Assembly: GCA_030525745.1 (NCBI GenBank)
Contig: JAUNED010000009.1
Span: 1 to 64,000, forward strand
DNA from: Lonepinella koalarum
GTDB lineage: Bacteria; Pseudomonadota; Gammaproteobacteria; Enterobacterales; Pasteurellaceae
DNA length: 64,000 nt
Reading direction: 5' to 3'
The notes beneath the pieces are model-generated. The model saw only the letters and a list, made by a program, of their open reading frames with translations, searched no databases and was not told the DNA's origin. A program made the position numbers and the translations under genes. Of the stretch, positions 48,357-59,948 are shown one piece after another; within the stretch, counting starts at the first letter, position 1, and the number at the start of each line of letters is the position of its first letter.

Positions 48357-49562
48357 ATGAATTTAGGTATTTCTTTTTTTATTGCATTGCGTTATTGGCG
48401 GGCAAAAAGTGCGGATCGTTTCGGGCGACTTGTGACCAACCTTGCCAGTGCCGGTATTGTATTGGGCGTAACCGCGTTGATTATTGTGCTTTCGGTAATG
48501 AACGGCTTGGAAAATCAGCAGAAACAGCAAGTGCTTTCCGGTATTCCGCATGCGGTTATAATGCCAAAAGAGGGAAATTTATTCTTATCGGATTATACAA
48601 AAAGATTACCCAATTTAGCCGCTTCACCTTGGATTGAGAAGATTGAGCCGATTAATAATACCAATGTGATTATGCAGACTGCTGCCGGTGTAAGTGCCGG
48701 TCGGGTGATTGGGGTGAGTAAACCAAGCGATGATATGTTGTTGAATTATTTGGCGCCATCGGATTTTGAGCAATTTTTACCACAAGGCGAATTTCAAATG
48801 ATTATTGGTTCGAGATTAGCAGAACAACTGAGGATTAACGTGGGCGAAAAAGTGCGTTTAATGATGACAGAGAATAGTCAATATACACCTTTTGGGCGAA
48901 TGCCTATGCAACGTTTATTCACTGTGAGCCATATCTATCCGGCATATAACGAAGTTTCAGGTTACGAAGTATTTACTCATTTGAGTGATATTGGGCGATT
49001 AATGCGAATTTCACCGGAGCAAGTGCAGGGTGTCAGATTATGGTTGAATGATCCCTTTTTAATCACTGCATTGCCGCAAATTTTCGCCGAAACTGAATGG
49101 AAAATAGATGACTGGCGTAGCCAAAAAGGAGAGTTTTTCCAAGCCGTGAGAATGGAAAAAAATATGATGGGGCTACTCATCAGTCTCATTATTATGGTTG
49201 CAGTGTCTAATATTGTCACTTCGCTGAGTTTAATGGTTGTGGATAAGCAAGGGGAAATTGCCATTTTGCAAACGCAAGGTTTAACCAAAAAGCAAATTCG
49301 CCGTATTTTTATTTTTCAAGGATTTTTAGTAGGGTTGGTAGGAACGCTGATTGGCTTATTGCTTGGCGTGCTACTGACATTGAATTTAGACGGCATTATT
49401 TATTTAATTAATCCACAAGGGATTTTGTTACCAACATTAATTGAATGGCAACAAATTGCGTTTATCCTGTTATTTTCGTTAGCCTTGGCGTTGCTATCCA
49501 CTATTTATCCGGCATATCGAGCCAGCAAAGTCGAGCCGGCGGAAGCACTTAGGTATGAGTGA
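48357..49562 (+). CDS. lolC: Lipoprotein-releasing permease LolC
   Basis: Inner-membrane FtsX-type permease of 401 aa. It has one N-terminal membrane helix (ASAGIVLGVTALIIVLSVMN), a large periplasmic domain, and three C-terminal helices. KQGEIAILQTQGLTKKQIRR is the coupling segment to LolD, and STIYPAYRASKVEPAEALRY the conserved end. Works with LolD and LolE to extract outer-membrane lipoproteins. It is cut off from lolD by about 450 bp of repeat-like DNA. Confidence 0.92.
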   Translation: MNLGISFFIALRYWRAKSADRFGRLVTNLASAGIVLGVTALIIVLSVMNGLENQQKQQVLSGIPHAVIMPKEGNLFLSDYTKRLPNLAASPWIEKIEPINNTNVIMQTAAGVSAGRVIGVSKPSDDMLLNYLAPSDFEQFLPQGEFQMIIGSRLAEQLRINVGEKVRLMMTENSQYTPFGRMPMQRLFTVSHIYPAYNEVSGYEVFTHLSDIGRLMRISPEQVQGVRLWLNDPFLITALPQIFAETEWKIDDWRSQKGEFFQAVRMEKNMMGLLISLIIMVAVSNIVTSLSLMVVDKQGEIAILQTQGLTKKQIRRIFIFQGFLVGLVGTLIGLLLGVLLTLNLDGIIYLINPQGILLPTLIEWQQIAFILLFSLALALLSTIYPAYRASKVEPAEALRYE

Positions 49563-50010
49563 TTTTTACATCGGGTTTCGCCGATGGCGACTTACTTTCT
49601 TTGCTTAACCAAAGAAAGTAAGCAAAAAAAGGCGGCTCCGACGCATCGCTTTTCTGAGCTTGGTTGAAGTTTTCTTCACGCTAAATTTCTGAACTCGCTA
49701 CGCTGAATTGAAAACTAAGTAAAAATTAACCGCACTTTTGTGAATAATTTCGAAAATAGGTTCCTTTCTTTGCTGCCACAAAAAGGTTGGATTTGTAGGA
49801 AAATGTTGTCTATTTGAGCGTAGCCAGTTCAGACATTTTCAGTAAAGCAAATTTCACTATTTTTAGGAAACAAGGCAAAGCAGGGGTACTTTTCTTTTTG
49901 CTGGTTTTTTTGGCGAAGTAAAGAAAAGTGACATATATAGCAAAGAAAAGTAGGATCGCACATCGTGCAAAAAACGATATAGATAAACATTGAAGAGAAA
50001 TAATATATTT
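49563..50010. repeat. lolC-lolD intergenic element with nested hairpins
   Basis: No gene is visible in 448 bp. CTTACTTTCTTTG (49591) and CAAAGAAAGTAAG (49610) form a 13-bp stem with a 6-base loop, followed by AAAAAAAGGCGGCTCCGACG. A second related hairpin, ACTTTTCTTT with AAAGAAAAGT, is at 49888-49929, and a further GCAAAGAAAAGTA lies at 49939. The TTTCTTTGCTT/AAAGAAAGTAAGC unit resembles dispersed intergenic repeats of Gammaproteobacteria. One uptake signal (near 49730) lies inside. It seems inserted in the lol operon. Confidence 0.65.
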
Positions 50011-50694
50011 ATGAATAACAAATTATTAATCGCCTCAAACATCACTAAACATTACACCGAAGGCACAACTCAAACGCAAGTATTGAAAAATGTGAGTTTT
50101 TCGATGGAGGAAAAAGAATTAGTTGCTATTGTGGGATCCTCAGGTTCTGGGAAAAGTACTTTATTGCACACCTTGGGCGGTTTAGATCAACCGAGCAGTG
50201 GTGAAGTTTTTATTCGAGGACAATCTTTACAACAAGCCAGCCAAGATGAGTTGGCTAAATTGCGAAATCAATATCTAGGTTTTGTGTATCAATTCCATCA
50301 TTTAATGTCGGATTTTACGGCATTGGAAAATGTGATGATGCCCATGTTAATCGGACGGCAGAATAAAAGGGAAGCACAAGATAGAGCCGAGAAAATGTTA
50401 AATGCGGTCGGTTTGTCACATAGAATTAGCCATAAACCGGCCGCACTTTCCGGTGGAGAGCGACAACGGGTAGCCATTGCAAGGGCGTTGGTGAATAATC
50501 CGGCATTGGTACTTGCTGATGAGCCGACAGGTAACTTGGATCGTAAAACGACAGAAAGTATTTTTGAATTAATTCAAAAACTTAACCAAGATCAAGGGAT
50601 CGCCTTTTTATTGGTTACTCATGATCTTCATTTGGCGGAAAAACTTCAACGCCGAATGGTTATGCAAGACGGCGTACTGCGAGCGGAGAATTAA
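50011..50694 (+). CDS. lolD: Lipoprotein-releasing ATPase LolD
   Basis: ATPase of LolCDE. Walker [17 protein letters not shown], signature [17 protein letters not shown] and Walker [13 protein letters not shown] are intact; [20 protein letters not shown] is the LolD-type Q-loop region. The start is taken at 50011 (MNNKLLIAS); an earlier TTG frame is unlikely. 227 aa. It lies 3 bp from lolE. Confidence 0.94.
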   Translation: MNNKLLIASNITKHYTEGTTQTQVLKNVSFSMEEKELVAIVGSSGSGKSTLLHTLGGLDQPSSGEVFIRGQSLQQASQDELAKLRNQYLGFVYQFHHLMSDFTALENVMMPMLIGRQNKREAQDRAEKMLNAVGLSHRISHKPAALSGGERQRVAIARALVNNPALVLADEPTGNLDRKTTESIFELIQKLNQDQGIAFLLVTHDLHLAEKLQRRMVMQDGVLRAEN

Positions 50695-50697
50695 AGA

Positions 50698-51939
50698 ATG
50701 AATACGCCCTTGTTTATTAGTTGGCGATACCAACGAGCCAAACAGCGCAATCGTCTTGTTTCACTGATTTCTTTTTTTTCTACTTTAGGTATTGCTATCG
50801 GTGTTGCTGTGTTAATTTTGGGGTTAAGCACAATGAATGGCTTTGAGCGAGAGTTGAATAACCGTATCTTAGCCGTCGTACCTCAGGGGGAAATTACAGC
50901 AGCTGATGAACAACCACTCCATCATTGGCAGAATTTACAACAGCGTTTGCAGAAAATTCCGCAAATTCAAGCAGTGTCGCCTTTTGTTTCTTTTACGGCG
51001 TTAGTGGAGAATGGCTCGAAGCTGAAAGTTGTGCAGGTTAAAGGTGTAGAAACAGTCGCACAAGATAATGTCAGCCGATTGAGTGATTTTATTTTGGCAC
51101 AAGGCTGGAAACAGTTTGAACAACAAGGTGGATTGATTTTAGGTTATGGTATTGCAAAAGAACTTGATGTGAATGAGGGGGATTGGGTGACATTGCTGAT
51201 TTCTTCACAAACAGAGGGACAAAATCAATCTCAACCAAGCCGAGAGCGTATTCAAGTCAGTGGTATTTTACGTTTAGACGGGCAGCTTGATCACAGTTAT
51301 GCCTTAATCCCATTGGCACAAGCACAAGATTATTTGGCTTATGAAAAACACCAAGTCTCCGGTGTAGAAATCAAAGTAACAGAACCCTTTGCAATGCAAA
51401 ATATTAACTATTCGGTGCTGAATAGCTATCCGCAAATGCTCAATTTAACTACTTGGACAGGTAAATTCGGCTACATGTATCGGGATATTCAGCTTATTCG
51501 CACTGTAATGTATATTGCCATGGTATTGGTGATTGGTGTTGCTTGTTTTAATATTGTTTCCACCCTGATTATGGCGGTGAAAGATAAAGCCGGTGATATT
51601 GCTATTATGCGTACGTTAGGAGCTAATAGTGCTTTTATTAAACGAATTTTTGTTTGGTATGGTTTAATGTCCGGTATGAAAGGGTGTTTAATCGGTATTA
51701 TGTTAGGTATTTTTTTAACATTAAATCTGACCACGCTTATTCAGCGTTTGGAAAGTCTGATTGATCGAAAATTGCTTTCAGACGGTATTTATTTTATTGA
51801 TTTTTTGCCGACAGAATTACACTGGCAAGATGTGGTCGTCGTATTATTGGCTTCTTTAAGCCTAAGTTTGTTGGCAAGCTTATATCCTGCAAAACGGGCT
51901 GCCGGCTTAGCTCCTGCACAAGTATTAAGTAGTCATTAA
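50698..51939 (+). CDS. lolE: Lipoprotein-releasing permease LolE
   Basis: Second permease of LolCDE, 413 aa. FISWRYQRAKQRNRLVSLIS starts the protein, with the first membrane helix at TLGIAIGVAVLILGLSTMNG. KDKAGDIAIMRTLGANSAFI is the LolD-coupling segment and YPAKRAAGLAPAQVLSSH the end. Upstream lolD and downstream aroG follow the Haemophilus order. Confidence 0.92.
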   Translation: MNTPLFISWRYQRAKQRNRLVSLISFFSTLGIAIGVAVLILGLSTMNGFERELNNRILAVVPQGEITAADEQPLHHWQNLQQRLQKIPQIQAVSPFVSFTALVENGSKLKVVQVKGVETVAQDNVSRLSDFILAQGWKQFEQQGGLILGYGIAKELDVNEGDWVTLLISSQTEGQNQSQPSRERIQVSGILRLDGQLDHSYALIPLAQAQDYLAYEKHQVSGVEIKVTEPFAMQNINYSVLNSYPQMLNLTTWTGKFGYMYRDIQLIRTVMYIAMVLVIGVACFNIVSTLIMAVKDKAGDIAIMRTLGANSAFIKRIFVWYGLMSGMKGCLIGIMLGIFLTLNLTTLIQRLESLIDRKLLSDGIYFIDFLPTELHWQDVVVVLLASLSLSLLASLYPAKRAAGLAPAQVLSSH

Positions 51940-51953
51940 ATAAAAAAATAAAA

Positions 51954-51973
51954 TGTACTATTTCACTAGTGCA
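51954..51973. promoter_or_regulatory. TrpR-type operator upstream of aroG
   Basis: TGTACTATTTCACTAGTGCA is very close to the E. coli aroH operator (TGTACTAGAGAACTAGTGCA) and keeps both CTA half-site cores. A possible -10, TTATAT/TATATT, lies at 51983-51989, so the site would cover the -35 region. It is 90 bp before the aroG start. Confidence 0.7.
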
Positions 51974-52062
51974 AAACTTATGTTATATTGACCGCACTTT
52001 GAATTGTTTGTCATCGTATTTATTGTACATATACCGATTATTAAGTTGTAAGAGAGCCTATT

Positions 52063-53145
52063 ATGTCAAAAAATAAAAATGAAGTTCGTATCGCTAATGA
52101 TGATACTCGAATTGCTAAGGTAGAACAGGTATTACCACCGGTCGCCTTAATTGAAAAATACCCAGCAAGCGAAATAGCGATCAGGACAGTGCGTGAAGCA
52201 CGCCGCCAAGCACATGAAATTATTCATGGCGAAGATGACCGTTTATTGGTTGTTATCGGGCCTTGTTCTATTCATGATCCGAATGCGGCTTTAGACTATG
52301 CCAAACGGTTAAAACCACTACGTGATAAATACAAAGATAATTTAGAAATTATTATGCGTGTGTACTTTGAAAAACCACGGACTACTGTAGGTTGGAAAGG
52401 GCTAATCAACGATCCTTACTTGAATGATACCTATGCATTAAATGACGGTTTACGTATTGCCCGCAAATTATTGTCTGATGTGAATAATTTGGGATTACCT
52501 ACAGCCGGTGAGTTTTTGGATATGATTACACCACAATATGTAGCAGATTTTATGAGCTGGGGCGCTATTGGCGCCAGAACTACAGAATCCCAAGTACATC
52601 GTGAATTAGCTTCAGGTTTATCTTGCCCTGTCGGTTTTAAAAACGGCACGAACGGTGGCGTTAAAATCGCTTTAGATGCAATTGGTTCTGCAGAAGCACC
52701 ACATTATTTTTTATCGGTGACTAAATTCGGCCATTCAGCCATTGTTTCTACCAAAGGTAATGAGGATTGCCACATTATTTTGCGAGGGGGAGATAAAGGC
52801 ACCAATTATGATGCTGAAAGCGTCGCAAAAGTCTGTGCAGATATTGAAAAAAGTGGTCGAATCGGACATGTTATGGTAGATTTCAGCCATGCGAACAGCA
52901 ACAAACAATTCAAACGTCAAATGGATGTTTGTGCTGATGTATGCGGACAAATTGCCGGTGGTTCTAAACAAATTTTTGGTGTAATGGTGGAAAGCCATTT
53001 GATTGAAGGTCGTCAAGATTTGGTAGAGGGTAAAGCCTTAACATACGGGCAAAGTATTACCGATGCTTGTATTGGTTGGGAAGATACGGAAATATTGCTG
53101 CAACAATTATCCGACGCTATTGTGGCCCGTCGTCAAACGAAATAA
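52063..53145 (+). CDS. aroG: DAHP synthase (AroG-type, class I)
   Basis: Condenses phosphoenolpyruvate and erythrose 4-phosphate, the entry to aromatic synthesis. 360 aa. VVIGPCSIHDPNAALDYAKR, MRVYFEKPRTTVGWKGLIND, GARTTESQVHRELASGL and VDFSHANSNKQ hold the metal and substrate residues. The N-terminal 30 residues carry the effector site of class I-alpha enzymes. A second copy is at 62.1 kb. The TrpR-like operator suggests control by tryptophan. Confidence 0.94.
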   Translation: MSKNKNEVRIANDDTRIAKVEQVLPPVALIEKYPASEIAIRTVREARRQAHEIIHGEDDRLLVVIGPCSIHDPNAALDYAKRLKPLRDKYKDNLEIIMRVYFEKPRTTVGWKGLINDPYLNDTYALNDGLRIARKLLSDVNNLGLPTAGEFLDMITPQYVADFMSWGAIGARTTESQVHRELASGLSCPVGFKNGTNGGVKIALDAIGSAEAPHYFLSVTKFGHSAIVSTKGNEDCHIILRGGDKGTNYDAESVAKVCADIEKSGRIGHVMVDFSHANSNKQFKRQMDVCADVCGQIAGGSKQIFGVMVESHLIEGRQDLVEGKALTYGQSITDACIGWEDTEILLQQLSDAIVARRQTK

Positions 53146-53165
53146 AATTGATGTTTTAACATATC

Positions 53166-53208
53166 AAAAGTGCGGTGAAAAACAGTGTTGATTTTCACCG
53201 CACTTTTT
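53166..53208. terminator. Uptake-signal terminator after aroG
   Basis: AAAAGTGCGGTGAAAA and TTTTCACCGCACTTTT form a 16-bp stem with a 9-base loop, then T's, 20 bp after aroG. Confidence 0.92.
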
Positions 53209-53275
53209 CTTTTAACCGACACTTGTTTTAGTATATGATATAAGGGTTTTTTGAAATCTTCGTCGAGAATTTGTT

Positions 53276-54682
53276 ATGGCAAAGCAACCTGTTCAATCTA
53301 AGGATAAACAAACTTCCCAAATCAATATTCCACCTCATTCAATTGAAGCTGAACAAGCGGTATTAGGTGGGATTTTATTAAGTAATATGCATTGGGAAAA
53401 TGTGATTGAACATGTGATTGCAGAGGATTTCTACACTGCGGCACACCGCTTAATTTTCCAAGAATTAGAAAACCTTGCTCGGCAAAATCAACCAATGGAT
53501 TTAATTACACTGGATCAAGCCTTAAAAAATAAAGGATTGATCGAAGATGTCGGCGGTTTTGCTTATTTAGCGGAACTTTCCAAAAATACACCGAGTGCGG
53601 CGAATATCATTGCTTATGCGGATATTGTTCGTGAAAAAGCGATTTTGCGTGAATTAATCGGTGTGGGAAATACGATTGCGCAAAGTGCTTATCAGCCTAA
53701 GGGCAGAGATATTAAAACCATTTTAGATGAGGCAGAACGGGAAGTTTTTCAAATTGCAGAAAAACGGACATCTTCAAATGAAGGCCCGCAAAATGTGATT
53801 GATGTGTTGAATAAAACCATTGAGCGTATTGAATTTTTATCCAAAATGGGGAAACATGGTGGCGTGACAGGGGTTTCTACCGGTTTTAAAGATTTAGATC
53901 AGAAAACGGCTGGCCTTCAGCCTTCGGATTTGATTATTGTCGCTGCTCGTCCTTCTATGGGAAAAACTACTTTCGCCATGAATTTATGTGAAAATGCAGC
54001 GATGTCTAGTGATAAACCCGTACTGATTTTTAGTTTAGAGATGCCGGCAGATCAAATTATGATGCGTTCTCTAGCCTCACTTTCAAGAGTGGATCAAACC
54101 AAAATCCGTACAGGGCAAATTGAGACTGATGAGGAATGGGCACGAATTTCAAGTACATTAGGCATGCTAAATAATAAACCGAATATGTATATTGATGATT
54201 CTGCAGGGCTTACGCCAACGGAATTACGTTCTCGAGCCAGACGTGTGTATAAAGAAAATGGTGGCTTGAGCTTAATTATGGTGGATTATTTACAATTAAT
54301 GAGAGCACCGGGATTCGCAGAAAATCGAAATTTGGAAATTGCGGAGATTTCCCGTTCTTTGAAAGCCTTAGCGAAAGAATTGGAAGTACCTGTCGTTGCT
54401 TTATCCCAACTTAATCGTAGTTTGGAGCAACGGGCGGATAAACGTCCTGTCAATTCAGATTTGCGTGAATCGGGTTCTATCGAGCAAGATGCGGATTTGA
54501 TTATGTTTATTTATCGTGATGAGGTTTATCACGAGACTACCGAAGAAAATAAAAATGTGGCCGAAATTATTATCGGTAAACAGCGTAACGGCCCTATCGG
54601 GAGAGTGAGATTGACTTTCCAAGGGCAATATTCCCGTTTCGATAATTACGCTGGCAGTTATGAATTCAGTGATGATTATTAA
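53276..54682 (+). CDS. dnaB: Replicative DNA helicase DnaB
   Basis: Hexameric 5'-3' helicase of the replication fork, 468 aa. The N-terminal domain (IPPHSIEAEQAVLGGILLSN) interacts with primase. The RecA-like C-domain has AARPSMGKTTFAMN (Walker A), LIMVDYLQLM (Walker B) and a conserved QLNRSLEQRADKRP. No intein is present. Confidence 0.97.
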   Translation: MAKQPVQSKDKQTSQINIPPHSIEAEQAVLGGILLSNMHWENVIEHVIAEDFYTAAHRLIFQELENLARQNQPMDLITLDQALKNKGLIEDVGGFAYLAELSKNTPSAANIIAYADIVREKAILRELIGVGNTIAQSAYQPKGRDIKTILDEAEREVFQIAEKRTSSNEGPQNVIDVLNKTIERIEFLSKMGKHGGVTGVSTGFKDLDQKTAGLQPSDLIIVAARPSMGKTTFAMNLCENAAMSSDKPVLIFSLEMPADQIMMRSLASLSRVDQTKIRTGQIETDEEWARISSTLGMLNNKPNMYIDDSAGLTPTELRSRARRVYKENGGLSLIMVDYLQLMRAPGFAENRNLEIAEISRSLKALAKELEVPVVALSQLNRSLEQRADKRPVNSDLRESGSIEQDADLIMFIYRDEVYHETTEENKNVAEIIIGKQRNGPIGRVRLTFQGQYSRFDNYAGSYEFSDDY

Positions 54683-54733
54683 TTTATCGACACCAAAGTG
54701 CGGTCAAAAATCCATGAGTTTTGTAGGAATAAA

Positions 54734-55807
54734 ATGAAACCGGCAACCGTAAAAATCAGCTCTATGGCGCTGAAACACAATATTCAAAAAATTAAACAGC
54801 TTGCACCGCAAAGTAAAATTTTAGCTGTGGTTAAAGCAAATGCTTATGGTCATGGAATGGAATTTGTGGCCAAAGTAGTGGAAGAAAACGTAGACGGTTT
54901 TGGTGTTGCCCGATTGGAGGAAGCCTTAAGTTTACGCTCTCAAGGTATTATTAAGCCGATTTTATTATTGGAAGGTTTTTTTGCTGCAAAAGATTTACCG
55001 ATTATGGCGGTGAATAATATTCACACGGTTATTCATAACAAAGAACAATTGACAATTTTACAACAAAGTGAATTACCTAATCCGATTCATGTTTGGTTGA
55101 AAATTGATACGGGAATGCATCGTTTAGGGGTCGCTTTATCTGAAGTTGATTTTTTCTATCAAGCATTAACAGAATGTAATAATGTGGCCAAAATCGGTTT
55201 TGTCAGTCATTTTAGCCGAGCAGATGAAACAGAGAACGGCTATACTCAAGTTCAGTTGGCACACTTTCTACAGGCAACGGGAGATAAAAACGGGGAACGT
55301 TCTATCGCAGCTTCAGGCGGGATTTTATTTTGGCCGGATTCACATTTGGATTTTATTCGCCCGGGGATTATTATGTATGGTGTCTCGCCGACCAATACAC
55401 CAAGCAGTTTATATGGGTTAGAGCCTGTAATGACATTGGCTTCGTCATTAATTGCAGTACGAGATCACCAAGCCGGTGAACCTGTTGGTTATGGTGGCAC
55501 TTGGGTCAGCCAGCAGAACACTAAAATCGGCGTGGTAGCTATTGGTTATGGTGACGGTTATCCTCGTAATATCCCTGTGGGTACGCCTGTATGTATTAAT
55601 GGTCGCCGTGTACCCATTGTCGGCCGGGTTTCAATGGATATGATTACCGTTGATCTTGGTAAAGATGCCGATGATCGAGTGGGAGATGAAGTCATTTTAT
55701 GGGGAAAAACATTGCCGATTGAGGAAGTGGCTGAAATTACAGGTTTTCTCAGTTATGAATTAATGACAAAATTAACTCCAAGAGTTTTAACGGAATATAT
55801 TGATTAA
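54734..55807 (+). CDS. alr: Alanine racemase
   Basis: PLP enzyme making D-alanine for peptidoglycan, 357 aa. KILAVVKANAYGHGMEF carries the PLP lysine, and the catalytic Tyr is in the C-terminal half near IMYGVSPTN and PVGYGGTW. The ATG at 54734 lies behind TAGGAATAAA; a longer frame from 54698 runs through an uptake signal and is not supported. dnaB-alr order is as in E. coli. Confidence 0.95.
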   Translation: MKPATVKISSMALKHNIQKIKQLAPQSKILAVVKANAYGHGMEFVAKVVEENVDGFGVARLEEALSLRSQGIIKPILLLEGFFAAKDLPIMAVNNIHTVIHNKEQLTILQQSELPNPIHVWLKIDTGMHRLGVALSEVDFFYQALTECNNVAKIGFVSHFSRADETENGYTQVQLAHFLQATGDKNGERSIAASGGILFWPDSHLDFIRPGIIMYGVSPTNTPSSLYGLEPVMTLASSLIAVRDHQAGEPVGYGGTWVSQQNTKIGVVAIGYGDGYPRNIPVGTPVCINGRRVPIVGRVSMDMITVDLGKDADDRVGDEVILWGKTLPIEEVAEITGFLSYELMTKLTPRVLTEYID

Positions 55808-57502
<1,695 letters not shown>

Positions 57503-57514
57503 AAGACTAAATAA

Positions 57515-58339
<825 letters not shown>

Positions 58340-58361
58340 TTCAGTTCCATAAATAAAGGTA

Positions 58362-58390
58362 AAGGACGCTTTAAGCGTCCTTATTTTTTA
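58362..58390. terminator. Terminator between dapB and the MOSC gene
   Basis: AAGGACGCTT and AAGCGTCCTT form a tight hairpin followed by ATTTTTTA. It lies between convergent genes. Confidence 0.88.
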
Positions 58391-59185
58391 GGCTTTATAA
58401 CTCAAAATTTCTACTTGATCGCCAATCTTAATCACACCTGAATTTAATGGAATTAAATTGATTCCAAACAGCGGATCGCCTTTTTCACTGACATTAATTT
58501 TTTTCAAGGTACGGAAAGGTTCCATTGTTTTATCTAACAGATGAGTATCTGGATCGCGGCTGGTTAAAATACAGCGTGTGCAAGGTTTTGCATTGAAAAA
58601 TGCAACATCACCGATTTGAATTTTCTCCCATTGTTGTTCGTCAAAAGCGGTTTCACCATCAACAACGAGGTTAGTTCGGAACTGAGCCATTTTGACTGAA
58701 ACAGGGCAATGTTTTTGCACTTCTTGCAAAGAGGCTTGAGTGGTAAGTAGCAAGGGATAACCATCGGCAAAACTGACCGCACTTTCAGGAAAACGATTGA
58801 TACGCCGTTGAGTTTCTAAGCCCGTCCAACGTAATTGTACGTCACACCCGATTTTTTCACTGAACCATTGATTAATTTCTAGAGGGGCAACAAAGGAAGC
58901 AAATTCAGTTCCCCAAACTTCACAATTTTCCAACTCGGAAAAATCAAAATAACGTACTACAAGTTGAGAGCCGTCTTTGTGTTGAATATGCAAGCCAAAT
59001 GGAATCGGAAAGGCTGAAAAATTAAATAGCTCTCCGTCTTTTCGAGCGGTGATAAATTTTCCGTTCGGTTCAGTAAGCATAAATTCCCGATCGAAATTTA
59101 ACCCTTGCGGTTGTACAACTGCTTGTGCTACGCCGTAGGCTTGAGTGGATTTAATTGGATAAAGGAAAATATCAGTCAGTTGCAT
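58388..59185 (-). CDS. MOSC domain protein (YcbX-like, without ferredoxin domain)
   Basis: 265-aa protein. An N-terminal beta-barrel (LTDIFLYPIKSTQAYGVAQA) is followed by a MOSC domain with FRTNLVVDGETAFDEQQWEK and FNAKPCTRCILTSRDPDT. The Cys in CTRC is the probable molybdenum-cofactor sulphur ligand. Family members reduce N-hydroxylated compounds. E. coli YcbX is longer by a C-terminal ferredoxin domain, which is absent here. Confidence 0.85.
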   Translation of the reverse strand: MQLTDIFLYPIKSTQAYGVAQAVVQPQGLNFDREFMLTEPNGKFITARKDGELFNFSAFPIPFGLHIQHKDGSQLVVRYFDFSELENCEVWGTEFASFVAPLEINQWFSEKIGCDVQLRWTGLETQRRINRFPESAVSFADGYPLLLTTQASLQEVQKHCPVSVKMAQFRTNLVVDGETAFDEQQWEKIQIGDVAFFNAKPCTRCILTSRDPDTHLLDKTMEPFRTLKKINVSEKGDPLFGINLIPLNSGVIKIGDQVEILSYKA

Positions 59186-59250
59186 AGTGACTCCATCAAA
59201 GTGCGGTTAAAAAATTTAATATTTTTATTATAGAGAGAAATTATAAAAAG

Positions 59251-59847
59251 TTATACTTTCATCATTAAGATAGTTACTCCCATTCCTAATGAAAAAAATA
59301 CGGCAGAATAAAAGGTTATATGGAAGATAAATGCTTTTGTCTTATCATCTTTTTTGCATTCTTTTGGTGGAATATATTGAGGCGTATTCCAAACCTTGTA
59401 TCTCATGCAGTCATGAAAAATTAATCCGAGTATAAATATGACACCAAATAGCAAGGAAATAGCCATAAATAATAGTGAGAGGTTAATACGATTAAAACGA
59501 ATGAAATATAATGCAATATGTTGGCTTATTGAAATATCAAAGAAAAATAAAAGCATCAATATTCCTAAAATGATGCCAATGCAGAATAAGATTTTTTTCT
59601 CTTTTTGTGTAATTGTTAGCTCATTTTTAGAGAAAGATCTTAGAATTGCTAAGTTGAGCATAAACGGAAAAATAAATAAAAAAATAATTCCTATGCTAAA
59701 TCTGTATAGAAAATAATAGAAATCTATATTAATTCCTAAATATTTTTTACTGAGATAAAAGGTGATTAGAGTGGTAGGTAAAATTAGAATGGTTATTAAT
59801 GTACATATGAATATTGTACGAAGAATTCGTACATTATTTTTTATCAT
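59251..59847 (-). CDS. Orphan AT-rich integral membrane protein
   Basis: 198-aa protein with about five membrane helices (near 10-32, 43-70, 85-108, 120-147 and 172-195) and a short cytoplasmic loop with KVWNTPQYIPPKECKKDDKT. It is very rich in Ile, Leu and Phe and in AT codons compared with its neighbours, and has no uptake signal. I know no family. Its codon bias suggests recent arrival. Confidence 0.65.
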   Translation of the reverse strand: MIKNNVRILRTIFICTLITILILPTTLITFYLSKKYLGINIDFYYFLYRFSIGIIFLFIFPFMLNLAILRSFSKNELTITQKEKKILFCIGIILGILMLLFFFDISISQHIALYFIRFNRINLSLLFMAISLLFGVIFILGLIFHDCMRYKVWNTPQYIPPKECKKDDKTKAFIFHITFYSAVFFSLGMGVTILMMKV

Positions 59848-59876
59848 TAAATTTTACTCCAAATATTCATATGATG

Positions 59877-59908
59877 AAAAACGCCAAATTTATAATATCT
59901 GGCGTTTT
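59877..59908 (-). terminator. Terminator of degP
   Basis: AAAACGCCA and TGGCGTTTT arms around an AT-rich loop, 40 bp beyond the degP stop and before the orphan membrane gene. Confidence 0.82.
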
Positions 59909-59948
59909 ATTATTACTTTTTAATGAAATAAATTTTATTACAATGATT

